From contig PTJY01000001.1 of the NCBI GenBank assembly GCA_002937505.1, positions 536,986 to 600,985 of the forward strand: DNA of 64,000 bases. Reading direction: 5' to 3'. Source of the stretch: Alphaproteobacteria bacterium MarineAlpha12_Bin1 (lineage in GTDB: Bacteria; Pseudomonadota; Alphaproteobacteria; UBA6615). A model generated the notes under the pieces. It was given only the letters and a program-made list of their open reading frames with translations, was not told the origin of the DNA and did not search any database. This document shows, in pieces, positions 1-9,360 of this stretch. Made by a program: the position numbers and the translations under genes. The first letter of the stretch is position 1. Every line of letters begins with the position of its first letter.

Positions 1-46
1 CCCGCATAAATGCCTAGAATTTTAATGCAGTAAGAGTAAAGCATTC

Positions 47-75
47 TGTTATTTACTGAGTATTAATTTTATAAT
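47..75 (+). promoter_or_regulatory. Predicted sigma70-type promoter of ahcY
   Basis: A perfect TATAAT lies at 70-75. Seventeen bases upstream, at 47-52, is TGTTAT, a weak -35 match. The expected transcription start near 82 coincides with the first base of the pseudoknot described next, which supports both calls. No other comparable -10 was seen between here and the ahcY start. Confidence 0.55.
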
Positions 76-81
76 AAAAGT

Positions 82-122
82 GTTTTAACGAATTTAATCT
101 TGTGGCATTTAAAACTAATGCT
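82..122 (+). promoter_or_regulatory. Candidate SAM-II/SAM-V-like riboswitch upstream of ahcY
   Basis: The RNA can form an H-type pseudoknot. P1 is GUUUUAA (82-88) with UUAAAAC (109-115). P2 is GCAUU (105-109, inside the P1 loop) with AAUGC (117-121). The loop carries AAUUUAAUCUUGUGG and the 3' end reads AAUGCUAA. This resembles the SAM-II/SAM-V core as I recall it: an AUUUAA-type first loop, a UUG-containing segment, and GCUAA closing P2. SAM-V was described from marine bacteria in front of sulfur amino-acid genes. The gene below makes adenosylhomocysteinase, which clears the SAM by-product SAH, so a SAM or SAH sensor is plausible. Two cautions apply: the aptamer ends about 110 nt before the Shine-Dalgarno, and the two helices share base 109, so the expression platform is unclear. 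Confidence 0.5.
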
Positions 123-243
123 AATCATACTTTCATCTTATTTTTATTGTAGAAAAATATTCATGATGTGGATTAAAGGGTAATCTTTTAATAGGCATCC
201 TATTTTTGAACAACTTACGACAGGCAGGTTTAGGAGAATTCTA

Positions 244-1557
244 ATGATTATCGGTGCGGATGATCTCTCAGAAAATGACTATAGGGTAGCTGACATTGCT
301 CTCGCGGAATGGGGACAAAAAGAAATTGCAATAGCTGAAACCGAAATGCCTGGCTTAATGGCCCTGAGAGATGAGTATATGGAATCTAAACCTCTTAAGG
401 GCGCACGCATTGCCGGCTGTCTGCATATGACTATACAAACAGCAGTGCTAATAGAAACGTTGATTGAATTAGGGGCAGAAGTTAGATGGTCTTCTTGCAA
501 TATATTTTCTACCCAAGATCAAGCTGCCGCTGCAATTGCTAAATCTGGAATACCTGTCTTTGCCTGGAAAGGAGAAAGTGACGAAGAGTTCTGGTGGTGT
601 ATAGATCGAACTATTGAAGGCCCTAACGGCTGGCGTCCGAATATGATATTAGATGATGGTGGTGATTTAACGGCTGTTATGCATGATAAATACCCCAAAT
701 TACTAAATGATGTCCGCGGATTAAGTGAAGAAACCACTACAGGAGTGCATCGCCTTCAAGAAATGGCCAGCAACGGAACCCTTCTTGTCCCAGCATTTAA
801 CGTCAATGACAGTGTAACTAAATCAAAATTTGATAACTTATACGGTTGTCGAGAAAGTCTAGTCGATGGAATACGTCGGGCCACAGATGTTATGATGGCT
901 GGAAAAGCGGCAGTTGTTTGTGGATTTGGCGATGTAGGTAAAGGGTCAGCAGCAAGTTTACGAAATGCAGGATGTAGAGTTCTAGTAACAGAAATTGACC
1001 CTATTTGCGCTCTCCAAGCAGCTATGGAGGGTTACGAAGTCGTGACACTGGAAGACGCTGCACCTATGGCTGATATCTTTGTAACCACCACAGGTAATGT
1101 TGATGTAATAAAGCTAGACCATATGCGAGAAATGAAAGATAGAGCCATAGTCTGCAATATTGGACATTTTGATACAGAAATAGAAGTCTCAGCTCTAAGA
1201 AACTATCGCTGGCATAATGTTAAACCCCAAGTAGACGAAATTGAGTTTCCGGATGGAAAAAGACTCATATTACTAGCAGAAGGACGCTTAGTTAATCTAG
1301 GTTGCGCAACGGGACATCCAAGCTTTGTTATGAGTGCCTCATTCACAAATCAGGTCTTAGCTCAAATCGAGTTATGGAATAATCATGAAGCCTATGAAAA
1401 TCAGCTGTATGTTCTGCCCAAACACTTAGATGAAAAAGTTGCTTATTTACATTTAAATAAAATTGGAGCAAAGCTCACTAAGCTTACTAAGGAGCAAGCA
1501 GATTATATTGGGGTCTCAGAATCGGGCCCTTTCAAGGCTAACGCATATAGATATTAG
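244..1557 (+). CDS. ahcY: Adenosylhomocysteinase (S-adenosyl-L-homocysteine hydrolase)
   Basis: This cytosolic, NAD-dependent enzyme hydrolyses S-adenosylhomocysteine to adenosine and homocysteine in the activated methyl cycle. It has the normal bacterial length of 437 residues. Visible signatures are [16 protein letters not shown] near residue 58, the SAH-binding [11 protein letters not shown], the NAD-binding [12 protein letters not shown] near 226, and the C-terminal PFKANAYRY, which carries the conserved Lys and Tyr of the family's YRY tail. The start is supported by AGGAGAA at 232-238. The gene is alone in its transcript as far as can be seen; tsaE starts about 300 nt later. The upstream promoter and candidate SAM-type riboswitch suggest control by methyl-cycle metabolites. 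The identification is secure. Confidence 0.97.
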   Translation: MIIGADDLSENDYRVADIALAEWGQKEIAIAETEMPGLMALRDEYMESKPLKGARIAGCLHMTIQTAVLIETLIELGAEVRWSSCNIFSTQDQAAAAIAKSGIPVFAWKGESDEEFWWCIDRTIEGPNGWRPNMILDDGGDLTAVMHDKYPKLLNDVRGLSEETTTGVHRLQEMASNGTLLVPAFNVNDSVTKSKFDNLYGCRESLVDGIRRATDVMMAGKAAVVCGFGDVGKGSAASLRNAGCRVLVTEIDPICALQAAMEGYEVVTLEDAAPMADIFVTTTGNVDVIKLDHMREMKDRAIVCNIGHFDTEIEVSALRNYRWHNVKPQVDEIEFPDGKRLILLAEGRLVNLGCATGHPSFVMSASFTNQVLAQIELWNNHEAYENQLYVLPKHLDEKVAYLHLNKIGAKLTKLTKEQADYIGVSESGPFKANAYRY

Positions 1558-1779
1558 TCTTTTAAAGCTACATGAAATAAAAATAAAAGCTCTAAAATAA
1601 AATTCAGGGCGCTAATTAGGCCTAGGTAAATCCTTTTTTCGAATCCTGTTTGGTAATGTTAGAATTAACAATATAGTATTACTAATGTATTGTGTCGAAT
1701 ATCATCCATTGACTACTTTACTTTATATTTTAAAAATCGAAGTAATTTAATCTGTTGAAGTGATCCTTCAGAGGAGTTA

Positions 1780-1839
1780 ATGACTAAATTTACTCTCAAT
1801 ATGTTAAAATATCTCCTAACAATTAAATTCTCAGTTTGA
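1780..1839 (+). CDS. Possible 19-residue leader peptide upstream of tsaE
   Basis: An ATG at 1780 follows GAGGAG (1771-1776) at good spacing and opens a 19-codon frame (MTKFTLNMLKYLLTIKFSV). It closes with a TGA at 1837-1839 that overlaps a possible TTG start of tsaE at 1836. This layout would allow translational coupling. The peptide matches nothing I recognise, and a frame this short can arise by chance. The rest of the 278-nt gap after ahcY holds only AT-rich sequence and a TAGGCCTA palindrome near 1618. Confidence 0.3.
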   Translation: MTKFTLNMLKYLLTIKFSV

Positions 1840-1856
1840 AGAGTGGCTTATCCGAT

Positions 1857-2351
1857 ATGTCATTGTCTTCTGTTTCAAAAAAAACTACCTCTTTCTCAAT
1901 ATCCTTGGCCGATGTGAGAGCTACAGAAGAATTGGGCAAGTCACTTTCTAGACTACTCGAAATAAAAGATGTAGTTACCTTGAGTGGAGAACTGGGAGCA
2001 GGAAAAACTACTCTTGCAAGAGCAATAATTTCTGAACTTGGTCATATACATGAAGTGCCGAGCCCAACTTTTACCCTAGTGCAATACTATGACCTTCAAC
2101 CGGTATCGATATGGCATTTCGATTTATACCGCCTTAATAGCCCAGAAGAATTGCTCGAGCTTGATTTAGATGAAGCAAGATACTCGGCAATTTCATTAAT
2201 AGAATGGCCAGATAGAATGGGAGACTTTACACCAGAAGAGCGGCTTGAAATAAAACTTTCTTTTGACCAGGATGAACAAAAACGTCATGCAATTATAACT
2301 GGTTATGGAAATTGGGCAACGCGCATCCGAGAGGTACAAAGTGCCCTCTAA
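1857..2351 (+). CDS. tsaE: tRNA threonylcarbamoyladenosine biosynthesis ATPase TsaE
   Basis: This small P-loop ATPase partners TsaB and TsaD in making the t6A37 modification of ANN-decoding tRNAs. The Walker A GELGAGKTT lies about 45 residues in. It is followed by the family signatures VPSPTFTLVQYY, HFDLYRL and IEWPDR. The length of about 164 residues is typical. The start is uncertain: ATG 1857 is chosen here, but a TTG at 1836 overlaps the stop of the preceding leader frame and would add seven residues. The 3' end overlaps addB. In many alphaproteobacteria amgK- and murU-type genes lie between tsaE and addB; here they are absent. Confidence 0.93.
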   Translation: MSLSSVSKKTTSFSISLADVRATEELGKSLSRLLEIKDVVTLSGELGAGKTTLARAIISELGHIHEVPSPTFTLVQYYDLQPVSIWHFDLYRLNSPEELLELDLDEARYSAISLIEWPDRMGDFTPEERLEIKLSFDQDEQKRHAIITGYGNWATRIREVQSAL

Positions 2352-5300
2352 AAAATCAGCTAACATTCCATCAGTCTATAACATTCCCACTGAAATTCCG
2401 TTTTTAGACATACTGGCTTCCGGGATTACTAATAGATACCAGGATCAAAATAATCCATTAAGCCTAGCAAAAGTTTTGATCCTCTTACCAACTCGGCGCG
2501 CCTGTAGGACACTCAGAAAGATCTTTCTGAAGCATACAAAGGGACAAGCCATCCTTTTACCCAAAATGGTTCCTATAGGTGATATCGATGAGAATATTAT
2601 TCAATTAAGTTCGTTAGCCACCAGTGATTTTAAAATCAAACATGAAATCTTGCCATCTATAGGCGACATTAAACGTCGTCTGTTGCTAACCAAATTATTA
2701 CAAGAAAGCCTGAAAAAAGAACGCATAGTTACAGAACGTAGCTATAATATACCTGTTGATAGAATAGTAAGATTAGCCGGAGAGTTATCAGAATTACTTG
2801 ATCAGGTTCAGACCGAAAGATTAGATTTTGCAAATTTGATAAATCTTGTTCCTAATGACTACGCAACCCATTGGCAGCTTACATTAGAGTTCTTGAGTGT
2901 GCTTACGGGCTCCTGGCCCAAACTTTTAGCACAGGAAGAGGCAATTGATCCTGTTGATCGTTGGAATCAGATTCTTTCTGCTTGCCTAGTGGAATGGAAA
3001 AAGCATCAACCAATATCGCCTATTATAGCCGCCGGTAGCACAGGCAGTATTCCAGCAACTGTCGATCTTTTATCTGTTATTTCTCGACTACCACATGGGG
3101 CCGTCGTTCTTCCTGGACTCGATAGTAACCTGGATGAAAAGTCATGGAGTTTACTTGAACCTTCCCACCCACAATATGGCTTAAAAAAAACACTTACACA
3201 TATTGGAATCTCAAGAAAAGGAGTTTCTCCCTGGGTTAAAAATATTAAACCTCCAAGTTATATTCAAAGCCGATCTAAGCTAGTTAGCATGGCTTTAACA
3301 CCAGCTTCAGAAACAGTAAATTGGTCTAAAGATCAGGTAACTGACCAAAAATCTCTTAAAGACTTCACGCGCATTGACTGTATGAATTCTGATGAAGAAG
3401 CAGGGGTTATAGCTTTAATAATGCGCAGCGTTTTAAATGATAAAAACAATAGTCGAACCGTCGCTCTCGTTACCCCCGATCGAAATTTAGCTAGAAGAGT
3501 AACCTCAGCACTTGCTCGCTGGGATTTGTTAGTAGAGGACAGTGGTGGAATTCCATTATCAGAGACAGCTCCAGCAATTTTTTTTCGACTAACCGCTGAA
3601 ATGGCGCTTAGCGATACAACTTCCTTGCCACTTTTGTCAGTTTTAAAACATCAGTTAGCAGCATGCGGTTTCTCTAAAACAGAACTAAATCAGCTGGTTC
3701 AAGAATTGGAAATAAAGTTCCTACGCGGCTCTCGTAATACTCTACACCTTCAAAGTCTTGCTTCAGAGATTCATCTGAAATCAAAAACAGACTCGAATGG
3801 GTTAGAGCGTCTGGTTACTATGATTGATTTTATTTCATCATCAGTATCGCCCTTTAGAAAAACCTTAAATGGTCCACCGCAATTATTAAGTAAATTCATT
3901 ATTGAGCATATCCGCTTTACAGAGCTATTAGCTAAAAGCGATTTGCTTGAAGGGAAAGACAGGCTCTGGCAAGGCGATGCTGCTTCTATTCTTTCAGATT
4001 TAATGACTGAGTTAATAGAAACTGGCCAAATACTTGGCGCTGTTGCAGGAAATCAGTACTTAAACTTAATTAACTCTCTCTTTTCAGGCCATACCGTTCC
4101 ATCAGGCCAGGATAGCCATCCACGTCTTGCAATTTTAGGCCCTTTGGAATCTAGGCTCCATTCTTATGATGTGATGATCCTGGGCGGCCTTAATGAAGGA
4201 ACCTGGCCCAATGCACCAGACCCTGATCCGTGGATGAGTCGTCCGATGCGATCTGATTTTGGATTATCTCAGCCAGAAAGACGAACTGGTTTAAGTGCTC
4301 ACGATTTCACACAAGCATTGGGAGCGCCTCAAGTTTTTCTTACCCGGTCTCAGCGAGTTGATGGAGCCCCAACAGTTCCTACTAGATGGCTGACACGATT
4401 GGAGTTCTTTATCAAACTTAAAAAAATTAACCAAAATAACGTAATCAATGATGGGTTTCAGTGGTTGCAGTGGCATAGGAGTCTCAGTTTTACCGAATCT
4501 AAAAGCTCTACGAATATTTTCCCTAAAACAGTTCCACCCAAACCAACTCCACCTTTAGAAGCAAGACCCAGAAAGCTTTCAGTTACAGAAATAGAAACCT
4601 GGATGCGTGATCCTTACTCCATTTATGCCAAGCATATATTAGGATTAAGGGCTTTAGTGCCAATTGATTATACACCCGATCCGTCTGATTATGGGAATAT
4701 TGTTCATTCAATTCTTCATACCTTTCTTAGAAAAAACCCCTCGGGTCCATTACCTGAAAAAGCAATAGATGAAATATTAGATATAGGTAAGTCTGCGCTA
4801 TCACAAGTAAGGTCATTCCCAACTTTGTGGTCATTTTGGTCAAAGCGTTTTGAAAAAATTGCTCCCTGGTTCATTGAAATGGAGAATTCACGAAGAGAAC
4901 AAATATTAACGTCATATCCAGAAAAGACCGGCAGTCTTTTATTAAACGGCCCTGCGGGGTTATTTGAAATAACAGCTAGAGCAGACAGAATAAACCATTT
5001 AAAAAATGGAAAACTAGAAATAATTGACTTTAAGACTGGTTCAATTCCTCGAGATTTAGAAGTTAAAGCAGGTTTTTCTCCCCAACTACCATTGGAAGCA
5101 GCAATAGCCATAAATGGCAACTTCAAGGATGTTCCTAAGGGGACTGTTATAACCCTAGAGTTTTGGCGACTTAGTGGTGGAAATGATCCTGGTACTATAT
5201 CTTCAGTTGGCGGTGAGTTTCCGGAGGATTTAGCAAATGATGCGAAAGAAGGCCTTCAAAAATTAATCAACTCTTTTGATGATCCGCACACCCCCTATGA

Positions 5301-5406
5301 GAGTCGTCCCAGGGCCGACGTAGCTCCACGCTTTTCAGACTATGAACATCTAGCCCGAGTAAAAGAGTGGTCTGAAACTGTTTTACAAAATGAAAAAATA
5401 AGATGA
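2341..5406 (+). CDS. addB: Double-strand break repair protein AddB
   Basis: AddB is the non-motor helicase-like and nuclease subunit of the AddAB complex, which resects double-strand breaks for RecA-dependent repair. The protein has about 1,021 residues, as expected for the alphaproteobacterial type. Near the N-terminus is LILLPTRRACRTLR, the degenerate helicase motif I region. ILGGLNEGTWP lies in the middle, and the C-terminal RecB-like nuclease core IIDFKTG lies near residue 893. The cysteines that hold an iron-sulfur cluster in Bacillus AddB are not visible around the nuclease domain; ETWMRDPYSIYAK has Asp where a Cys often sits. The start at GTG 2341 is chosen because GAGAGG lies six bases before it; an ATG at 2305 is in frame but has no ribosome site. 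It overlaps tsaE by 11 nt and addA by 4 nt. Confidence 0.93.
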   Translation: MPSKKSANIPSVYNIPTEIPFLDILASGITNRYQDQNNPLSLAKVLILLPTRRACRTLRKIFLKHTKGQAILLPKMVPIGDIDENIIQLSSLATSDFKIKHEILPSIGDIKRRLLLTKLLQESLKKERIVTERSYNIPVDRIVRLAGELSELLDQVQTERLDFANLINLVPNDYATHWQLTLEFLSVLTGSWPKLLAQEEAIDPVDRWNQILSACLVEWKKHQPISPIIAAGSTGSIPATVDLLSVISRLPHGAVVLPGLDSNLDEKSWSLLEPSHPQYGLKKTLTHIGISRKGVSPWVKNIKPPSYIQSRSKLVSMALTPASETVNWSKDQVTDQKSLKDFTRIDCMNSDEEAGVIALIMRSVLNDKNNSRTVALVTPDRNLARRVTSALARWDLLVEDSGGIPLSETAPAIFFRLTAEMALSDTTSLPLLSVLKHQLAACGFSKTELNQLVQELEIKFLRGSRNTLHLQSLASEIHLKSKTDSNGLERLVTMIDFISSSVSPFRKTLNGPPQLLSKFIIEHIRFTELLAKSDLLEGKDRLWQGDAASILSDLMTELIETGQILGAVAGNQYLNLINSLFSGHTVPSGQDSHPRLAILGPLESRLHSYDVMILGGLNEGTWPNAPDPDPWMSRPMRSDFGLSQPERRTGLSAHDFTQALGAPQVFLTRSQRVDGAPTVPTRWLTRLEFFIKLKKINQNNVINDGFQWLQWHRSLSFTESKSSTNIFPKTVPPKPTPPLEARPRKLSVTEIETWMRDPYSIYAKHILGLRALVPIDYTPDPSDYGNIVHSILHTFLRKNPSGPLPEKAIDEILDIGKSALSQVRSFPTLWSFWSKRFEKIAPWFIEMENSRREQILTSYPEKTGSLLLNGPAGLFEITARADRINHLKNGKLEIIDFKTGSIPRDLEVKAGFSPQLPLEAAIAINGNFKDVPKGTVITLEFWRLSGGNDPGTISSVGGEFPEDLANDAKEGLQKLINSFDDPHTPYESRPRADVAPRFSDYEHLARVKEWSETVLQNEKIR

Positions 5407-8400
5407 AAACCTTAGGATTAGAAAAGGACCTACTTTTAAGAACTGAAGCCAATCAAAAAAGGGCTTCAAATCCGCATTTTAGTGCCTGGGTATCGGCTTC
5501 GGCTGGGTCAGGTAAAACAAAAGTATTAACTGACAGAGTGCTAAACCTATTATTAAACGGTGTTGAACCAGAAAAAATCCTTTGCTTAACTTTCACTAGA
5601 GCCGCAGCAGCAGAGATGGCTCAAAGGATTAATAACGAGCTTGGGCACTGGGCTATAAGTGATGACGATGAACTAAGCATCCAACTAAACTCGATCTCTA
5701 GTAATGAGTTTAACCCAACCCAATTTAAACTAGCACGTAGCTTATTAGCACGAGTACTAGATACACCTGGTGGCTTAAAAATCATGACTATACATGGATT
5801 TTGCCAATCAATCCTTCAGCGTTTTCCTATTGAATCAGGTGTCCCACCAAATTTTTCTGTTATTGATGACAATGATTCCAAAGATCTTTTAAGAGAAGTC
5901 TTGCTAGAATTAATGACAAAAGAATATCCCGAAGATAGTTCTTTGGGACTAGCAATATTTTTTATAGCAAGCAGAATTCACGAGGTGAGTTTCATAAATT
6001 TGATGTCCGAATTAACAGACAATCGAGTCAAAATAGAGAGACATATAAAGAAATATAGCAGCGTTGAGACTCTCCTAACGGAAACTAAGAAAACATTGGG
6101 GCTCAACCCAGGTGATACTGAAGACACTATTCTTACAGAAGCCTGCAAAGAGAAAAACATCAATCGTGAAGGTCTAATAAGGGCAATTTCTATTCTTTCT
6201 GTAGGAAGCCCTAATGATCGGGAACGAGCTTCCAAGATAAAAAAGTGGATTGACGATCCAGAAAATAGAAAACAAGTGTTTAACGATTATATAGATGCAT
6301 ATTTAACTCAAAATAATGAAATTCGTCATACTCTAATTACTCAGGGAGCCCTTTCAGAAGACCCTGAAATTATTAATGTTCTAAATGAAGAAGCTGCCAG
6401 AGTTCAGAAACTCTGTAAAAAAATTAAAAGTGCTAATATTGCTAGTTCTACATCAGCAATTGTACGTGTTGCCGAGGCTATTATTGATTCGTATTCACGT
6501 AATAAAAGCATCAGAGGAATGCTAGACTATGACGACTTGATAGTAAAAACTCGAGAATTGCTTAGTACAAAAGGAAACGCTTCTTGGGTATTATACAAAC
6601 TAGATGGTGGAATAGACCACATACTTATTGACGAAGCTCAGGACACTAATCCGGACCAATGGCGAGTTATCGCGGCAATCACAGATGAATTTTTTACTGG
6701 CTTTAGCTCAAGAGATGAGAAACTAGAAAATACCATTTTGCCTAAACGCAGTATATTTGCTGTTGGGGATACTAAACAGTCTATTTACAGTTTTTTGGGA
6801 GCAAAACCTGAAGCATTTGAAAACATGCGAGCCTATTTTCAAAAAAATGCTGAGGATTCCAAATATAGGTGGGATAATATTCAAATTGATGTCTCCTTTC
6901 GTTCAACTAGCCCCATACTAAAAGTTGTAGACGAGGTATTTAGTCAAGAGCTTGCCCGAAATGGTGTCGTTGAGGGCAAAACGACATTAAACCATTTGCC
7001 GGTAAGGGCAGGTGCCTCAGGAGCCGTAGAACTCTGGCCTCTCATAAAATCTGAAGGCCTTTCTTCACCAGAGCACTGGAAACCGCCCTTAGAAAGAGTT
7101 TCTTATTCAGATGGCAGAGAACGTTTGGCCGGACTCGTCGCTAGAAGAATAGCTTCATGGTTAAATAATGATGAGCTTTTAATTAGCGAAAATCGACCTA
7201 TGGAACCTTCAGACATCTTGGTTTTAGTTCAAAGGCGTGGCCGCTTTGTAAATACTTTGGTACGATCTCTTAAAAATTTAGGAGTTCCAGTTGCTGGCCT
7301 TGATAGGATGATTCTCACTGAACAGATGGTAGTAATGGATCTTATAGCTATCGGTCAGTTTTTACTACTTCCTACGGATGACCTTACATTAGCTACGGTT
7401 TTAAAAGGGCCTCTAATAGGATTAAAGGAAGATGAACTTTTTCATTTAGCTTACTTGCGTAAAGAGAGTCTGTGGGAAGAACTGAAATGCAAAAAAAATA
7501 ATAACCCATCCTATGCTAGTGCCTTTACCTACCTATCGGATCTGTTGTATCAGGCAAATAATTTGCTTCCCTACGAATTGTATTCAAGAATTTTGAACCA
7601 AGGTGGACGAAAGCTTATAATTTCCCAATTAGGTCCTGAAGCAGCTGACCCTATAGATGAGTTTTTATCTTTGTGTCTTGATTTTGAGAAAAATAATACA
7701 CCAAGCTTGCAATCATTTATAGATTGGATCAGTGCAGGAAAAGCAGAAGTAAAACGTGATCTAGACCAAGGAAATGACACCGTAAGAATAATGACGGTTC
7801 ATGGAGCTAAAGGTCTACAAGCACCTATAGTTATTCTCCCTGACACTGTACAGGTTCCGACTAGTTCTTCTGGCCTTCTTTGGGCTGAAGACGACAACAC
7901 GTTTTTATGGGCCCCAAAAGCTGCGGATAGAGATGAAATTTCTGATCAAGCGGTTAAGCATGCAAAAACATTACAATCTGGTGAATATAGGCGTTTATTA
8001 TATGTGGCAATGACAAGGGCTCGAGATCGTCTTTATGTGTGTGGATGGGAACCACCTAAACGCGAAGCACCAAGAGCTTGTTGGTATAATTTAATTTTTG
8101 AGGCAATGAAGAACATCGGAAAAGAGACTAAAAGTGAATTCTTGCAAAATGACTCGGAAATAATCGATTCAAAAATTCTACAAATTACATCTTCTCAAGA
8201 AGTTAAGCCTGATGTTAGTCCAGAAAAGTTATCAGATTTGGTCTCCATACCTTTGCCGGCTTGGTCATATTCTAACCCCTCTCCAGAAACTAAGAGCACA
8301 CAATATCGAATACCCTCAGAAGCGGGGCTCGACTTACCCATTGCATCACCTTTGGAAATTGAAGATGACAGGAACAGATTTAAACGGGGAAAAATTATTC

Positions 8401-8906
8401 ACCATCTTTTACAATGGTTACCAGATTTGCCTGTAGGTAGTCGTATTACTCAAGTAGAAAAATATCTCTCCCTACCTTCGTTCTCTCTATCTGTTGATGA
8501 ACAAAGTAAACTATCAGGAGAAATCTTTAGTGTACTAAACAACAAGACGTTCTCTGCTCTTTTTTCAGGGGATAGCCTGGCCGAAGTGCCCATTACAGGC
8601 AATATGGCTAGTCCGGACGGAAATAAACAAGTAATAACCGGGCAAATAGACAGGCTTGTTATCGATAAGCATGTTCTGTCAATTATTGACTACAAAACAA
8701 ATCGGCAAGTACCAAATACACCGGAAGAAACAGATTCAAAATATCTTATGCAGATGGGGGCTTATAGAAAGCTTTTAAAAAACGCATATGCAGAAAAATC
8801 TATAAAGTGCTATCTATTATGGACAAATGGCCCCCATTTAATGGAATTGCCCGATGAATTACTCGACGAGTATTTAGAAAACTGGATAGCTACAGATTTT
8901 GAATAA
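5403..8906 (+). CDS. addA: Double-strand break repair helicase-nuclease AddA
   Basis: AddA is the UvrD/Rep-type motor and 5'-strand nuclease of AddAB. The 1,167-residue protein shows the superfamily 1 helicase motifs in order: SASAGSGKTKVLTDR (Walker A, near residue 30), LCLTFTRAAAAEM, LIDEAQDTNPDQW (Walker B), GDTKQSIYSF, IMTVHGAKGLQAP and LYVAMTRARDRLY. The C-terminal nuclease motif IIDYKTNR lies near residue 1,094. The start ATG is embedded in the addB stop region (ATGA overlap), so the two subunits are translationally coupled. trxA follows about 100 nt later on the same strand. Function is assigned with high confidence. Confidence 0.96.
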   Translation: MKTLGLEKDLLLRTEANQKRASNPHFSAWVSASAGSGKTKVLTDRVLNLLLNGVEPEKILCLTFTRAAAAEMAQRINNELGHWAISDDDELSIQLNSISSNEFNPTQFKLARSLLARVLDTPGGLKIMTIHGFCQSILQRFPIESGVPPNFSVIDDNDSKDLLREVLLELMTKEYPEDSSLGLAIFFIASRIHEVSFINLMSELTDNRVKIERHIKKYSSVETLLTETKKTLGLNPGDTEDTILTEACKEKNINREGLIRAISILSVGSPNDRERASKIKKWIDDPENRKQVFNDYIDAYLTQNNEIRHTLITQGALSEDPEIINVLNEEAARVQKLCKKIKSANIASSTSAIVRVAEAIIDSYSRNKSIRGMLDYDDLIVKTRELLSTKGNASWVLYKLDGGIDHILIDEAQDTNPDQWRVIAAITDEFFTGFSSRDEKLENTILPKRSIFAVGDTKQSIYSFLGAKPEAFENMRAYFQKNAEDSKYRWDNIQIDVSFRSTSPILKVVDEVFSQELARNGVVEGKTTLNHLPVRAGASGAVELWPLIKSEGLSSPEHWKPPLERVSYSDGRERLAGLVARRIASWLNNDELLISENRPMEPSDILVLVQRRGRFVNTLVRSLKNLGVPVAGLDRMILTEQMVVMDLIAIGQFLLLPTDDLTLATVLKGPLIGLKEDELFHLAYLRKESLWEELKCKKNNNPSYASAFTYLSDLLYQANNLLPYELYSRILNQGGRKLIISQLGPEAADPIDEFLSLCLDFEKNNTPSLQSFIDWISAGKAEVKRDLDQGNDTVRIMTVHGAKGLQAPIVILPDTVQVPTSSSGLLWAEDDNTFLWAPKAADRDEISDQAVKHAKTLQSGEYRRLLYVAMTRARDRLYVCGWEPPKREAPRACWYNLIFEAMKNIGKETKSEFLQNDSEIIDSKILQITSSQEVKPDVSPEKLSDLVSIPLPAWSYSNPSPETKSTQYRIPSEAGLDLPIASPLEIEDDRNRFKRGKIIHHLLQWLPDLPVGSRITQVEKYLSLPSFSLSVDEQSKLSGEIFSVLNNKTFSALFSGDSLAEVPITGNMASPDGNKQVITGQIDRLVIDKHVLSIIDYKTNRQVPNTPEETDSKYLMQMGAYRKLLKNAYAEKSIKCYLLWTNGPHLMELPDELLDEYLENWIATDFE

Positions 8907-9010
8907 TTGTTAACATGATGACTTGACCTATATTATGGTCATATCTAGTTTCTTAGTTAAGTAAGAGTTAATAAAATCAGTTCAGAAATTCCCTTTACAA
9001 GGACAATAAC

Positions 9011-9331
9011 ATGCCCAGCAAATCAATTTCAGATGACACATTCGAGACAGACGTTCTTCAATCAAAGAAACCGGTTCTAGTAGACTTTTGGGCCGAATGG
9101 TGCGGCCCTTGCAAACAAATAGGTCCGAGCTTGGAAGAGCTGTCGGATGACAAGGCTAATGAACTGACAGTCGCTAAAATTAATATAGACGAAAACCCAA
9201 TGACACCTTCTAAATATGGAGTACGCGGAATTCCAACTCTTTTGCTGTTTAAAGACGGTCAGGTTGCGTCAATGAAAGTTGGAAGTCTTCCCAAAAGTCA
9301 GATTTATGATTGGGTCGATTCTGTTCTCTAA
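9011..9331 (+). CDS. trxA: Thioredoxin
   Basis: This is a classical cytosolic thioredoxin of 106 residues, which reduces protein disulfides and is recycled by thioredoxin reductase. The active site WCGPCK lies at residues 30-35 and the cis-proline loop is GIPTLLLF. FWAEWCGPC and INIDENP are also typical. The gene follows addA, as in many alphaproteobacteria, and is convergent with folC with only a 29-nt AT-rich spacer between them. I see no clear hairpin terminator in that spacer. Confidence 0.96.
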   Translation: MPSKSISDDTFETDVLQSKKPVLVDFWAEWCGPCKQIGPSLEELSDDKANELTVAKINIDENPMTPSKYGVRGIPTLLLFKDGQVASMKVGSLPKSQIYDWVDSVL

Positions 9332-9360
9332 AATTATTTTTTTAACTGCTGTAGTTATTA

